In this document: in pieces, positions 7,466-15,449 of the stretch
Layout: the number at the start of each line of letters is the position of its first letter
How positions within the stretch are numbered: the first letter of the stretch is position 1
Notes under the pieces: generated by a model
Database searches by the model: none
What the model was told of the DNA's origin: nothing
The model's input: only the letters and a program-made list of their open reading frames with translations
DNA from: Lachnoclostridium sp. UBA3775
GTDB taxonomy: Bacteria > Bacillota > Clostridia > Lachnospirales > Lachnospiraceae
Reading direction: 5' to 3'
Assembly: GCA_002369525.1 (NCBI GenBank)
Contig: DFFN01000124.1
Span: 1 to 23,506, forward strand
Length of the DNA stretch: 23,506 nucleotides
Translations under genes and position numbers: made by a program

Positions 7466-8392
7466 ATGAAACATTTGCTCAGTCCGCTTGATTTTTCACT
7501 TGAGGAAGTAAGCGATATGCTTAAGCTTGCCCAGGACATCATGAAAAATCAAAGTAATTATTCCCATGTGTGCGAAGGGAAAAAACTTGCCACACTGTTT
7601 TATGAACCAAGTACACGTACAAGGCTCAGTTTTGAAGCCGCAATGTTAAATCTCGGAGGAAAAACCTTAGGTTTCCAGTCGGCCGATTCTTCTTCCGCTT
7701 CCAAAGGCGAAAGCGTTGCCGATACTATCAGGGTTGTTTCATGTTACGCAGATATATGTGCGATGAGACATCCTAAAGAAGGTGCTCCGATGGTTGCTTC
7801 CCAGTACTCCCGTATTCCCGTTATCAACGCCGGTGACGGCGGTCACAACCATCCCACTCAGACTTTTACAGATCTTTTTACAATTCTTCAGTTAAAAGGA
7901 CGTCTCGACAATATGACCATCGGTCTTTGCGGCGATCTTAAGTTCGGACGTACCGTTCATTCTCTTGTTAACGCAATGAAGCGTTATTCAAATGTTAAAT
8001 TTGTATTTATTTCTCCGGATGAACTTAAAATTCCTCAATATCTCCGTGAAGAGCTTACAAACGAAGGCTATGATTTTGTCGAAGTCCGTCAGCTTGAAGA
8101 CGTGATCGGTGATCTTGACATCCTTTACATGACAAGAGTACAAAAAGAACGTTTCTTTAACGAGGATGAATATATCAGACTGAAAAACAGCTTTATACTT
8201 GATGAAAGAAAGCTCATGCTCGCAAGACCTGACTGCTTTATCCTTCATCCTCTCCCGAGAGTCAACGAGATTTCGGTTGAAGTTGACAACGACCCCAGAG
8301 CCGCATACTTTAAGCAGGTTCAAAACGGTGTTTATGTCAGAATGGCTTTGATACTTATTCTTCTCGGTCTCGACAAACAGTTCAGTATTTAA
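7466..8392 (+). CDS. pyrB: Aspartate carbamoyltransferase catalytic subunit
   Basis: PyrB joins carbamoyl phosphate and aspartate, the first committed step of pyrimidine synthesis. The 308 residues are the normal length. The carbamoyl-phosphate loop STRTR is at 49-53 inside FYEPSTRTRLSFE. The mobile active-site lysine is Lys80 in SASKGES. HPTQTFTDL is at 129-137, Arg162 and Arg224 fall in the expected places, and HPLPR is at 261-265. The ATG is nine bases after a perfect AGGAGG. The next gene, 12 bases on, encodes the regulatory subunit, so the enzyme is expected to form the allosteric c6r6-type complex controlled by ATP and CTP. Confidence 0.98.
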   Translation: MKHLLSPLDFSLEEVSDMLKLAQDIMKNQSNYSHVCEGKKLATLFYEPSTRTRLSFEAAMLNLGGKTLGFQSADSSSASKGESVADTIRVVSCYADICAMRHPKEGAPMVASQYSRIPVINAGDGGHNHPTQTFTDLFTILQLKGRLDNMTIGLCGDLKFGRTVHSLVNAMKRYSNVKFVFISPDELKIPQYLREELTNEGYDFVEVRQLEDVIGDLDILYMTRVQKERFFNEDEYIRLKNSFILDERKLMLARPDCFILHPLPRVNEISVEVDNDPRAAYFKQVQNGVYVRMALILILLGLDKQFSI

Positions 8393-8404
8393 AGGGAGGT
8401 TATC

Positions 8405-8833
8405 ATGCTAAATATAGGCGGATTACATGAAGGCGTCGTTATCGATCATATTGTTGCCGGCGGTGCCATGAAAATATACAATTATCTCAACATGGAAAAA
8501 TGGGATACAGAGATTGCCATAATAAAAAATGCTTCCAGCAACAAGATGGGACGCAAGGACATAATAAAGTTCGAAGGAAAGCCTGTAGTTGACCTTGATA
8601 TGCTCGGGGTTTTCGATCCCAATATCACGTTCAATATCATACAAAACAATGAAATAGTTGAAAAAAGGAAGGTCCGTATGCCCGAAGTGGTTGAAAACAT
8701 CATGCAATGTGTTAACCCGCGCTGCATCACCTCCATCGAGCAGGAGCTTCCTCATAAATTCATATTATCCGACAGGACAAATCTTGTTTACAGATGTGTT
8801 TACTGCGAGCAGAAATTTAAAGGCTTCAAATAA
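8405..8833 (+). CDS. pyrI: Aspartate carbamoyltransferase regulatory subunit
   Basis: PyrI binds CTP or ATP and passes the signal to PyrB through a zinc domain. The 142 residues are slightly shorter than the 153 in E. coli. The nucleotide-binding half covers residues 1-95. The zinc ligands are Cys102, Cys107, Cys131 and Cys134, with spacing identical to E. coli Cys109, 114, 138 and 141. GGGAGG precedes the ATG. Together with the short pyrB leader, this suggests that control is mainly at the protein level. The stop codon lies three bases from the stop of the convergent ATPase gene, with no visible terminator. Confidence 0.97.
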   Translation: MLNIGGLHEGVVIDHIVAGGAMKIYNYLNMEKWDTEIAIIKNASSNKMGRKDIIKFEGKPVVDLDMLGVFDPNITFNIIQNNEIVEKRKVRMPEVVENIMQCVNPRCITSIEQELPHKFILSDRTNLVYRCVYCEQKFKGFK

Positions 8834-8836
8834 TGC

Positions 8837-9781
8837 TTACTTTTTCGGAGCAGTGATCACTATCCTGTTTCCTTCAAGTTCAACCTTTACCTGGTTGCCC
8901 GTAATGCCTGCGGCATTTAACATTTCTCTCGGCAGCTGAAGCCTGCCGACCCTGTCAAGTATCATAAACTCATCATGTTCTTTAACATCCGAACCGGCAG
9001 CAGAAGCCCTTACGACTCTCTCGCTGCTGGTTTTTCCGTCTTTGATCATTATTACCCTGTCAACCTTTTTGGCAAGATTGATATCATGGGTAACGATAAC
9101 TATTGTAGTCCCGAGCTCTTTATTTAGTTTGTTAAACACTTCCAGCAGCTGATCAGAGGTTTTCTGATCCACGGAACCCGTTGGTTCGTCGGCAAGCAGA
9201 AGCTTTGGATTGTTTGCAAGAGCTATTGCAATCGCAATCCTCTGCTGTTCGCCTCCGGAAAGCTGGTTAAGCTTGGAATCTTTTCTGTGTGTCATTCCGA
9301 CAAGCTCCAAAAGCTCCATTGCCCTCTTTTTTTTATCGTTATGGCTCTTTGAAAACAGCATAGGAAGCATTACGTTTTGTACCGCAGTAAGATAAGGGAA
9401 AAGATTTCTGGCATTATTCTGCCATACAAAGCCGACAATGTTCTGTTTATATTCAACATATTCCTTTTCATTCATTTTGAAAAGATCTTTTCCGTCAACA
9501 TAAAGCTTGCCTGCGGAGGGTCTGTCAAGACCTCCGATAAGATTTAAGAAGGTTGATTTACCGGAACCCGAGCTGCCGATAATGGCAACGAGCTCTCCTT
9601 TATTGACCTTAAGCTCAAGTCCCTGCAATGCAAGAACTTCGGTATCGGCTGTTTTATATATTTTGACAAGATTTTCACAGAGTATCATCACATCGTCATT
9701 TAAGTAGTCTTCAAGCTCCTTATCGGTCGATGCCGCATATGCGGATAATAATCCGTTCTTGTTTTCTGAAGTTTCACTCAT
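8837..9781 (-). CDS. ABC exporter ATPase with AbrB-like C-terminal domain
   Basis: This MacB/LolD-type ATPase would power the neighbouring FtsX-type permease. With the ATG at 9781 it has 314 residues; a TTG at 9811 in the same frame lacks a good ribosome site, while GAGG lies before 9781. Walker A GSSGSGKS is at 69-76, the Q-loop Gln at 121, the signature LSGGEQQ at 174-180, Walker B LLLADE around 194-199, and the switch His at 232. Residues 1-31 are an extra N-terminal extension. Residues 271-312 (ILDRVGRLQLPREML, then VKVELEGNRIVITAP) look like a SpoVT/AbrB swapped-hairpin domain, which is unusual on an ATPase. It is the last of five exporter genes. Confidence 0.88.
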   Translation of the reverse strand: MSETSENKNGLLSAYAASTDKELEDYLNDDVMILCENLVKIYKTADTEVLALQGLELKVNKGELVAIIGSSGSGKSTFLNLIGGLDRPSAGKLYVDGKDLFKMNEKEYVEYKQNIVGFVWQNNARNLFPYLTAVQNVMLPMLFSKSHNDKKKRAMELLELVGMTHRKDSKLNQLSGGEQQRIAIAIALANNPKLLLADEPTGSVDQKTSDQLLEVFNKLNKELGTTIVIVTHDINLAKKVDRVIMIKDGKTSSERVVRASAAGSDVKEHDEFMILDRVGRLQLPREMLNAAGITGNQVKVELEGNRIVITAPKK

Positions 9782-9807
9782 CAGCTCATCCTCACTAATG
9801 ACTCTCG

Positions 9808-10506
9808 TCAATTCTTCGTTTTGGTATTGTCGGTTGCGGAAATTATCTCACCGTCAAGTATTTCATATACCATATCCCCGTATTCCATCATTTTGGGATC
9901 GTGGGTTGTCATGACTATCGTAATTCCTTCCTTTGCAATAAGCTCCTTAAACAGGGTGATCACTTTTATGCTGGTCGCCGAGTCAAGCTCGCCCGTGGGC
10001 TCATCAGCAAAGATCACCTTGGGTTTGTGGACTATAGATCTTGCGATTGCAACTCTCTGCTGCTCGCCTCCCGATAATTCCTCGGGCATGTGGCTTGACC
10101 TTTTGCTTAGTCCTACCATGTCAAGACATTCCTTAACTCTTTCGTCCCAGTTCCCTGTATAGCCGGAAAGCCTCAATGAAAATTCCACATTCTGATAAGC
10201 ATTCATAACAGGGATAAGGGCAACGGACTGGAAAATATATCCCAGCTTTTCGCGTCTAAGTCTTTCCAGCTTTTTATCGTCTGCCTTACTGATGTCCTCA
10301 CCGTCAAGGATAAGAGTTCCCTCGCTCGGTTTGTCAAGACAGCCTATGATGTTAAGCAAGGTCGTTTTACCTGAGCCGGAACGTCCTTTAAGTATCGTAA
10401 GCGCGGACTTCGGTACCATAATATCAATACCCTTTAAAGCATAGAAAGGATTACCGGCAACCGTGAAGCAACGTTTTATTCCGCTTGTTTTTATCATTTC
10501 CTCCAT
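9808..10506 (-). CDS. ABC exporter ATPase, MacB/LolD type
   Basis: This is the second ATPase of the exporter. The frame opens at a GTG (10509) followed at once by ATG (10506); AAGGGGG is seven bases from the ATG, so I use it, giving 232 residues. Walker A GRSGSGKTT is at 41-49, the Q-loop Gln at 93, LSGGEQQ at 144-150, Walker B VIFADE at 164-169, and the switch His at 202. The sequence has the DEPTGELD motif of the lipoprotein/peptide exporter ATPases (LolD, MacB, BceA). All catalytic residues are present, as they are in the partner ATPase, so the two could form an active heterodimer. It lies 12 bases after the permease gene. Confidence 0.93.
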   Translation of the reverse strand: MEEMIKTSGIKRCFTVAGNPFYALKGIDIMVPKSALTILKGRSGSGKTTLLNIIGCLDKPSEGTLILDGEDISKADDKKLERLRREKLGYIFQSVALIPVMNAYQNVEFSLRLSGYTGNWDERVKECLDMVGLSKRSSHMPEELSGGEQQRVAIARSIVHKPKVIFADEPTGELDSATSIKVITLFKELIAKEGITIVMTTHDPKMMEYGDMVYEILDGEIISATDNTKTKN

Positions 10507-10518
10507 CACGTTACCCCC

Positions 10519-13338
10519 TTAATCCTCTCCAAGCTTGAGTGCCTGGGTGATCTTCATGTTTTTAAGTATTTTGCTTATTATAAAGAAACAGGTGAGAAGC
10601 ATAAGTATTACACAGACTCCGATTCTTATCATATCTGCCGGGCTTATGATTATCCTTGTTTCAAGCGTTGTATATTTTGAAATATAGGTAAGCTCAATAA
10701 GCGGAACATAGAGTATGGCAGCAAGGATTCCGACGATACCGCCGTAAATTATCGGTATCAGCGAGCCGAATATATGCTCATTTATCAGCATTTTTTCAAT
10801 TTCTCCCATGCTCATACCCATCGCTCTGTAAATTCCGAACATAAGCTCTCTCGATTTGATGGATGTGATCCAGTAGATAAGGAAGCCTATCATGCTCAGT
10901 ATCAGCACAACGATAAACGCTATTGTAAGCATACCGCTCGTGATCTGATAGAAAGGCTGTTCCTTTATCGAATCCGCTTCCACCATGGAATCGTAAAAGC
11001 TTTCATAGGCAATGTTCTTTTCTTCCGCAAAATCGTAAATCGGATCGGGGTTATCGGTATTAATCCACCACTCATATGGTTCAAGTCCGTAAACGCTATT
11101 GCAGGTCGAATAATTCATTACCATCAGATACCTGTCCATATATGCATAGGTACCGTCTTTCTGTTTGGTATACTGCTTGTTTTCATAACCTGGCCATGCA
11201 TCGACAATACCGCAGACAATAAGATTTTTAAATTTCATCTTATTTATCAGGTTTTTACGGTAAACAGTTACCATATCACCGATCGAAACATTATAGAGCT
11301 TGGCCATGTTTCTTGAAATGATCACACCTTCGGGCTGTGCGGCAAGCGAATTAAGATAATAATACCAGTGATACTTTGTTGCATCCTTGGGCATATAAGC
11401 ACTCTTACCAAAATCATAGGTATCTATTGCCATGAAAAGTGTCGAATCGCTTATCACTTCAACATTTACGGAAAAGCTTGCTTTCTGATCGACAACTACC
11501 TTTGCCGCATGGTTTACCTTACTGAAAAGGTCGGTATAGTCGGTATGAGGTTCATAATATTCAAGCTCTTCGGCATAACCCATTTCAATGGCGGCTTTAT
11601 TATGTCTCCATTTTTCCTTCATCGTGATGACTGAACCGTTGTCATAACGTACTCTCATATCCTCGTTTCCGGTTATAGTTCTTGCTGTAGTTGCATTAAA
11701 GATACCCAGAGAAAGCGTGAATACGAGGAAAACAATGATGAAGCTCTGCTTCCTTATGCTCTTGTTAATCTGCATGAACGAGGCAAAGCCGGCAGGTTTC
11801 CATTTGTTCTTTCTAAGCCTGAAAACAAGAGAAGAAACATACGGCAAAAGTCTCAGCAGGAGCAAAGCCGTTGCCAGTATGAAAACCGATGACGAAAAAT
11901 AAAGCAGAGGATCGAGTGCATTGTCCGTGTTTACGTTTTCGATTATAGAATCGGTCTGTCTCTTGAAATTGAAATAACCGTAAACAGCCACCAGAAGCAG
12001 AATGAAATCAAGGAAAAATTTCTGCCAGAGAGGTGCTGCGTTTTTCTTCTTGTTAACCTTCTGTTCAACAATAGAGAAATTCGCATACTTCATGACCGGT
12101 ATGGTCATAATTATCATTGAAAGCAAGGCAGCGGCCAAAGCATAAAGGACCGAGGTCAGGGTGATTCTTGCGGTAACTGTTGTCCTTACGCTGAATTCCA
12201 TGAAGGATCTGGTCGATCCGAAAATGCGGCAGAAAACATATCCCAAAGGAATTCCGAACACAAGGGCAATGGCGGATATGATTCCTCCCTGCATAAGATA
12301 TGCCAAAAGCAGCTGGAATTTACTCACGCCGCGGCTTTTAAGCATTGCAATCTCGCCCTGCTCTATAGAAATTATCTGGTTTGATACCATAAAGATAAAG
12401 GCGACAAGAAGCATCATTACCGGAATCTGGAAGATCCACATTGTAACGTTTACCTTGTTGCTTCCTTTGGTATAATTTGCAAAGGAGTTTTCAAAATTGA
12501 ATTCACAGGTATATAAACCGCCCTCACAGTCAGCCATTACTTTTTTGTCGGCTTCATAAAACGAATCGATCTCATCGGTCCTTATCGTTTCATAATCAAA
12601 GGAAAGGCTTGTCTCGTTTATGACAGTGGTGATCATGTTTTCACCCATAAATACGCTGTCAAATACATCCTTGTCGATGAACATATTCTGGTCGTATGCA
12701 AGGGCATCCTTGATCCAGAAGGGATCGTTTTCTTTTGATGCCTTATATACACCGCTGATCTTAACCTTGATATTTTCACCGTTCTCATCGATTATCGGAG
12801 TAACGATCTTGTCATTAATGATCAGACCGGTGTTTATCAGCATGGTTTCGCTGATCACCGCATCAAGATATCCCTCTTCGTCAATCTTGTTGTCATATAA
12901 TGAGCCGTAAACTATCTCAATATGGTCCTCGAAACCGTATAAGGTATCTATTGAAAGATCCTTGTTTTTTACATTGCTTCTTTTAATCTCAAGTCCGGAC
13001 GACAGGTAATGCGTACGGAGGTGGGTGTTTACGGCAGCGGCTTTATGCGGATAAAGGCCGGCAAGAGTCTCGCCTGCTTGCTTGTAATCGTCAAAAAGTT
13101 TGGTTGAAAAGCTTTCCTTTCTGAGATTATTAAGGCTTCCGTTTATCTTTACAACAACCGGATACTCATTGTTATCCTCAAGGTACTGCGCCAGCTCATC
13201 AGTAAGCATTTTCTGGAGTGCAGCTTCCTTATACATCGGATTGCAGCATGCAATGGCAATAAGAAGTATGGTTCCTATCAGCATGCAGGAAACAAGCCAT
13301 TTTTTATTCATTATTTTTTGAAAAATAAATTTATACAT
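10519..13338 (-). CDS. FtsX/MacB-type ABC exporter permease with two large external domains
   Basis: The 939-residue membrane protein reads as two FtsX/MacB units joined together. Helix 1 (14-32) is followed by an external domain (33-297) and helices 2-4 (about 299-320, 342-370, 396-418). Two linking helices follow (441-457, 480-505). The second unit has helix 7 (531-550), an external domain (551-800), and helices 8-10 (803-825, 855-881, 903-926). The cytoplasmic FtsX motifs IEQGEIAMLKSRGVSKFQLL and IKSRELMFGIYRAMGMS follow helices 2 and 8. Such permeases move lipoproteins, peptides or drugs by a mechanical cycle; the substrate here is unknown. GGAGG precedes the ATG. Its neighbours are two adaptor lipoproteins upstream and two ATPases downstream. 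Confidence 0.92.
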   Translation of the reverse strand: MYKFIFQKIMNKKWLVSCMLIGTILLIAIACCNPMYKEAALQKMLTDELAQYLEDNNEYPVVVKINGSLNNLRKESFSTKLFDDYKQAGETLAGLYPHKAAAVNTHLRTHYLSSGLEIKRSNVKNKDLSIDTLYGFEDHIEIVYGSLYDNKIDEEGYLDAVISETMLINTGLIINDKIVTPIIDENGENIKVKISGVYKASKENDPFWIKDALAYDQNMFIDKDVFDSVFMGENMITTVINETSLSFDYETIRTDEIDSFYEADKKVMADCEGGLYTCEFNFENSFANYTKGSNKVNVTMWIFQIPVMMLLVAFIFMVSNQIISIEQGEIAMLKSRGVSKFQLLLAYLMQGGIISAIALVFGIPLGYVFCRIFGSTRSFMEFSVRTTVTARITLTSVLYALAAALLSMIIMTIPVMKYANFSIVEQKVNKKKNAAPLWQKFFLDFILLLVAVYGYFNFKRQTDSIIENVNTDNALDPLLYFSSSVFILATALLLLRLLPYVSSLVFRLRKNKWKPAGFASFMQINKSIRKQSFIIVFLVFTLSLGIFNATTARTITGNEDMRVRYDNGSVITMKEKWRHNKAAIEMGYAEELEYYEPHTDYTDLFSKVNHAAKVVVDQKASFSVNVEVISDSTLFMAIDTYDFGKSAYMPKDATKYHWYYYLNSLAAQPEGVIISRNMAKLYNVSIGDMVTVYRKNLINKMKFKNLIVCGIVDAWPGYENKQYTKQKDGTYAYMDRYLMVMNYSTCNSVYGLEPYEWWINTDNPDPIYDFAEEKNIAYESFYDSMVEADSIKEQPFYQITSGMLTIAFIVVLILSMIGFLIYWITSIKSRELMFGIYRAMGMSMGEIEKMLINEHIFGSLIPIIYGGIVGILAAILYVPLIELTYISKYTTLETRIIISPADMIRIGVCVILMLLTCFFIISKILKNMKITQALKLGED

Positions 13339-13350
13339 TAACGGCCTCCG

Positions 13351-15438
13351 TTATTTATCAAGCATGCTGATAATATCGCCTTCGTTAAGTCCGAAAACCC
13401 AGGCGTAACTGTCATTTTTAAGTACAAGTTTAATATTTTTCTTAACCAATGAACCGTTCTCATCAACCTTCAACAGCACATAGGTATTTCCTTTCTCATC
13501 GGAGTTCACATAGCGGATATCGATCAAAGGTACATTTTCGAATGAACAGAATTCATAAACGGCTTTTGTTTCGATATCGCTTATTTTTTCGGCGCTTATG
13601 CTGCCGTCAGTTATTTTACCGAGAACGATATCATTGTATTTTCCGCCGGTATTATAGCAATTATATGCTTCGACCTCAAAGCTTACCGGCTCTGAGTTGT
13701 TTATCGAACTGACTTTAAGCTTTGCACCGTACCTTATGTTCATGGTACCCTCGCCAAACCTGTCCGGTATGCTCAGATAAAACTTGTCCGGATCGGAAAT
13801 GAAAGCAATTATCTGATCGGCTCTCTGTCCGGAACCTACGAAAATGGAATTAACGGTATTGAAGATACCGTCATAACCGGCATAGACTGTTACAGGCTCG
13901 CCATTCTTCCATATCTCGTAATTATCGGCCTTCTGCTTAAGCTTTTCAAGCTTCTCCGAGTTATCGGCAATATAATCCTCAAGCTCTTCTTCAAGCGAAG
14001 CGATTTCAATGTTAAGATACTGCTGCTCCTTAATATCCGTCGTTTCTTTCAGTAAAGCTTTATTCTCTTCAATAGAGTTGTTGTATTCCTTTATTTTTTT
14101 ATCATATTCGAGCTTATTGCTTTCATATTCGATTTTGGCTTTTTCATAGTCGGTTTCCTTGACGGAAGGAATAATGCTTAGTATCTTTGTGTCGGCATTT
14201 ACATAGATATCGCTTGTTTTATCTATAAATATCTGATCTATCATGCCGGGAACCGGTGAGTAGAATATATTGTTGTTGTAAAATGACTTATTTATGCCGT
14301 TTATCTCTGTTTCAATTGAAAAGCTGCCGTTCTTAACAACGGTTTCGGTATATTTATAGTTGGAATTGTGCTCATCATCACACCAGAATATCATATCTCC
14401 TTCATTAAGGCCATCGGTGATCTCGGTATAATTGTCGCAAACATTGCCGGCTTCAACAAAGGTAATCGCTCTTTCCTTGTCCTCTTCTTTTCTCAGAACA
14501 TAGAGCTTTCCGCTTTCGTCATCTTCATAAATACATTCATTCGGGACATACAAAACATCCTTACAGCTGTCATATCTGTCTATCACACATCCGTAGGTAC
14601 CGATTTCGAGGTCTTTGTCGCTGAAATCATATCTGCTGTAAAGCGTTTTATTGTAATCCTTTGCTTCGCGAAGCTCTTCATCGGTGTATTTGAGCAGAGT
14701 AAGGTCAGTATAGCTTTCTCCTCCGATAATGAGCTCGGTGCTGTCAATTCCTTTAAGCTCCTTGTCGCTTTTATAATCGTAGCAGAAATATTTTTTGCTG
14801 TTATCGGCGATTACACATGCCAGAGTGAATTCATCGGCATCATCATTTCCCTGATATGCCATATAAACTATGGTTCCGTCACAGGGAGCCTTTACTACGG
14901 ATTTTTCTTCCTTGCGTTTGCCTTCTTCAAGAGCCTCACGTAACGCAAGCTCTTCCGATTTTCTGCTCTTTGCTTCAAGCTCAAGATTAAGCTCGGCTTC
15001 GGTGATCTCGGTTTCGTATATTTCTTTTTCGTAACCGTTAAGACCTGCAAGCCTCTTCTTCATATCGTTAATTTTCTTTTCGTTTTCTTTGTCATAGTAG
15101 GAACTGATCTCGGAATACTTTTCAAGCTCCTTTTCAGTTCTTTCATTATCCTTTTTCAGATCTTCATTTAGGGAATATATGACATCTCCGGCCTTTACCT
15201 TGTCACCCAGACGAAAATTGATTTCGGAAATTTTTCCGTCTATCTCGAAATAAACTTCGGACAACATCGGCATTATGCTTCCGTTTCCGATGTTTACGGA
15301 GCATATGTCTCCTTTTTTTACGGTGTAATACAGAGGCATTACTTTATCGGTTTTTGTCAGTTCCGGGATTTTGGTGCCACAGGCGCATAAAGAAAGCATG
15401 AGGCAAAATATCAGGATTATTCCAATTATTTTTTTCAT
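13351..15438 (-). CDS. Double-length HlyD/MacA-like adaptor lipoprotein (tandem fusion)
   Basis: This 695-residue exported lipoprotein (lipobox LCAC, Cys20) appears to contain two adaptors in a row. In unit 1, EIDGKISEINFRLGDKVKAG (65-84) is one half of a lipoyl-type domain, 92-176 is charged coiled coil, VKAPCDGTIVYMAYQG (182-197) is the second half, and a barrel and membrane-proximal part run to about 352. In unit 2, from about 366, the pattern repeats: SPVPGMIDQIFI (394-405), coiled coil 428-505, VTVYAGYDGIFNTVNSIFVG (516-535), then barrel and membrane-proximal parts ending GLNEGDIISML, as in GLNEGDMIFW of unit 1. A typical MacA-like adaptor has 350-400 residues. It lies between the single adaptor and the permease, 11-12 bases from each. 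Confidence 0.82.
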   Translation of the reverse strand: MKKIIGIILIFCLMLSLCACGTKIPELTKTDKVMPLYYTVKKGDICSVNIGNGSIMPMLSEVYFEIDGKISEINFRLGDKVKAGDVIYSLNEDLKKDNERTEKELEKYSEISSYYDKENEKKINDMKKRLAGLNGYEKEIYETEITEAELNLELEAKSRKSEELALREALEEGKRKEEKSVVKAPCDGTIVYMAYQGNDDADEFTLACVIADNSKKYFCYDYKSDKELKGIDSTELIIGGESYTDLTLLKYTDEELREAKDYNKTLYSRYDFSDKDLEIGTYGCVIDRYDSCKDVLYVPNECIYEDDESGKLYVLRKEEDKERAITFVEAGNVCDNYTEITDGLNEGDMIFWCDDEHNSNYKYTETVVKNGSFSIETEINGINKSFYNNNIFYSPVPGMIDQIFIDKTSDIYVNADTKILSIIPSVKETDYEKAKIEYESNKLEYDKKIKEYNNSIEENKALLKETTDIKEQQYLNIEIASLEEELEDYIADNSEKLEKLKQKADNYEIWKNGEPVTVYAGYDGIFNTVNSIFVGSGQRADQIIAFISDPDKFYLSIPDRFGEGTMNIRYGAKLKVSSINNSEPVSFEVEAYNCYNTGGKYNDIVLGKITDGSISAEKISDIETKAVYEFCSFENVPLIDIRYVNSDEKGNTYVLLKVDENGSLVKKNIKLVLKNDSYAWVFGLNEGDIISMLDK

Positions 15439-15449
15439 CTTATGCTCCT

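Noticed and set aside
8852..8861. Palindrome AGTGATCACT near the pyrI/ATPase junction, as a terminator
   Set aside because: It has no T-run on either side and lies inside the ATPase coding sequence.
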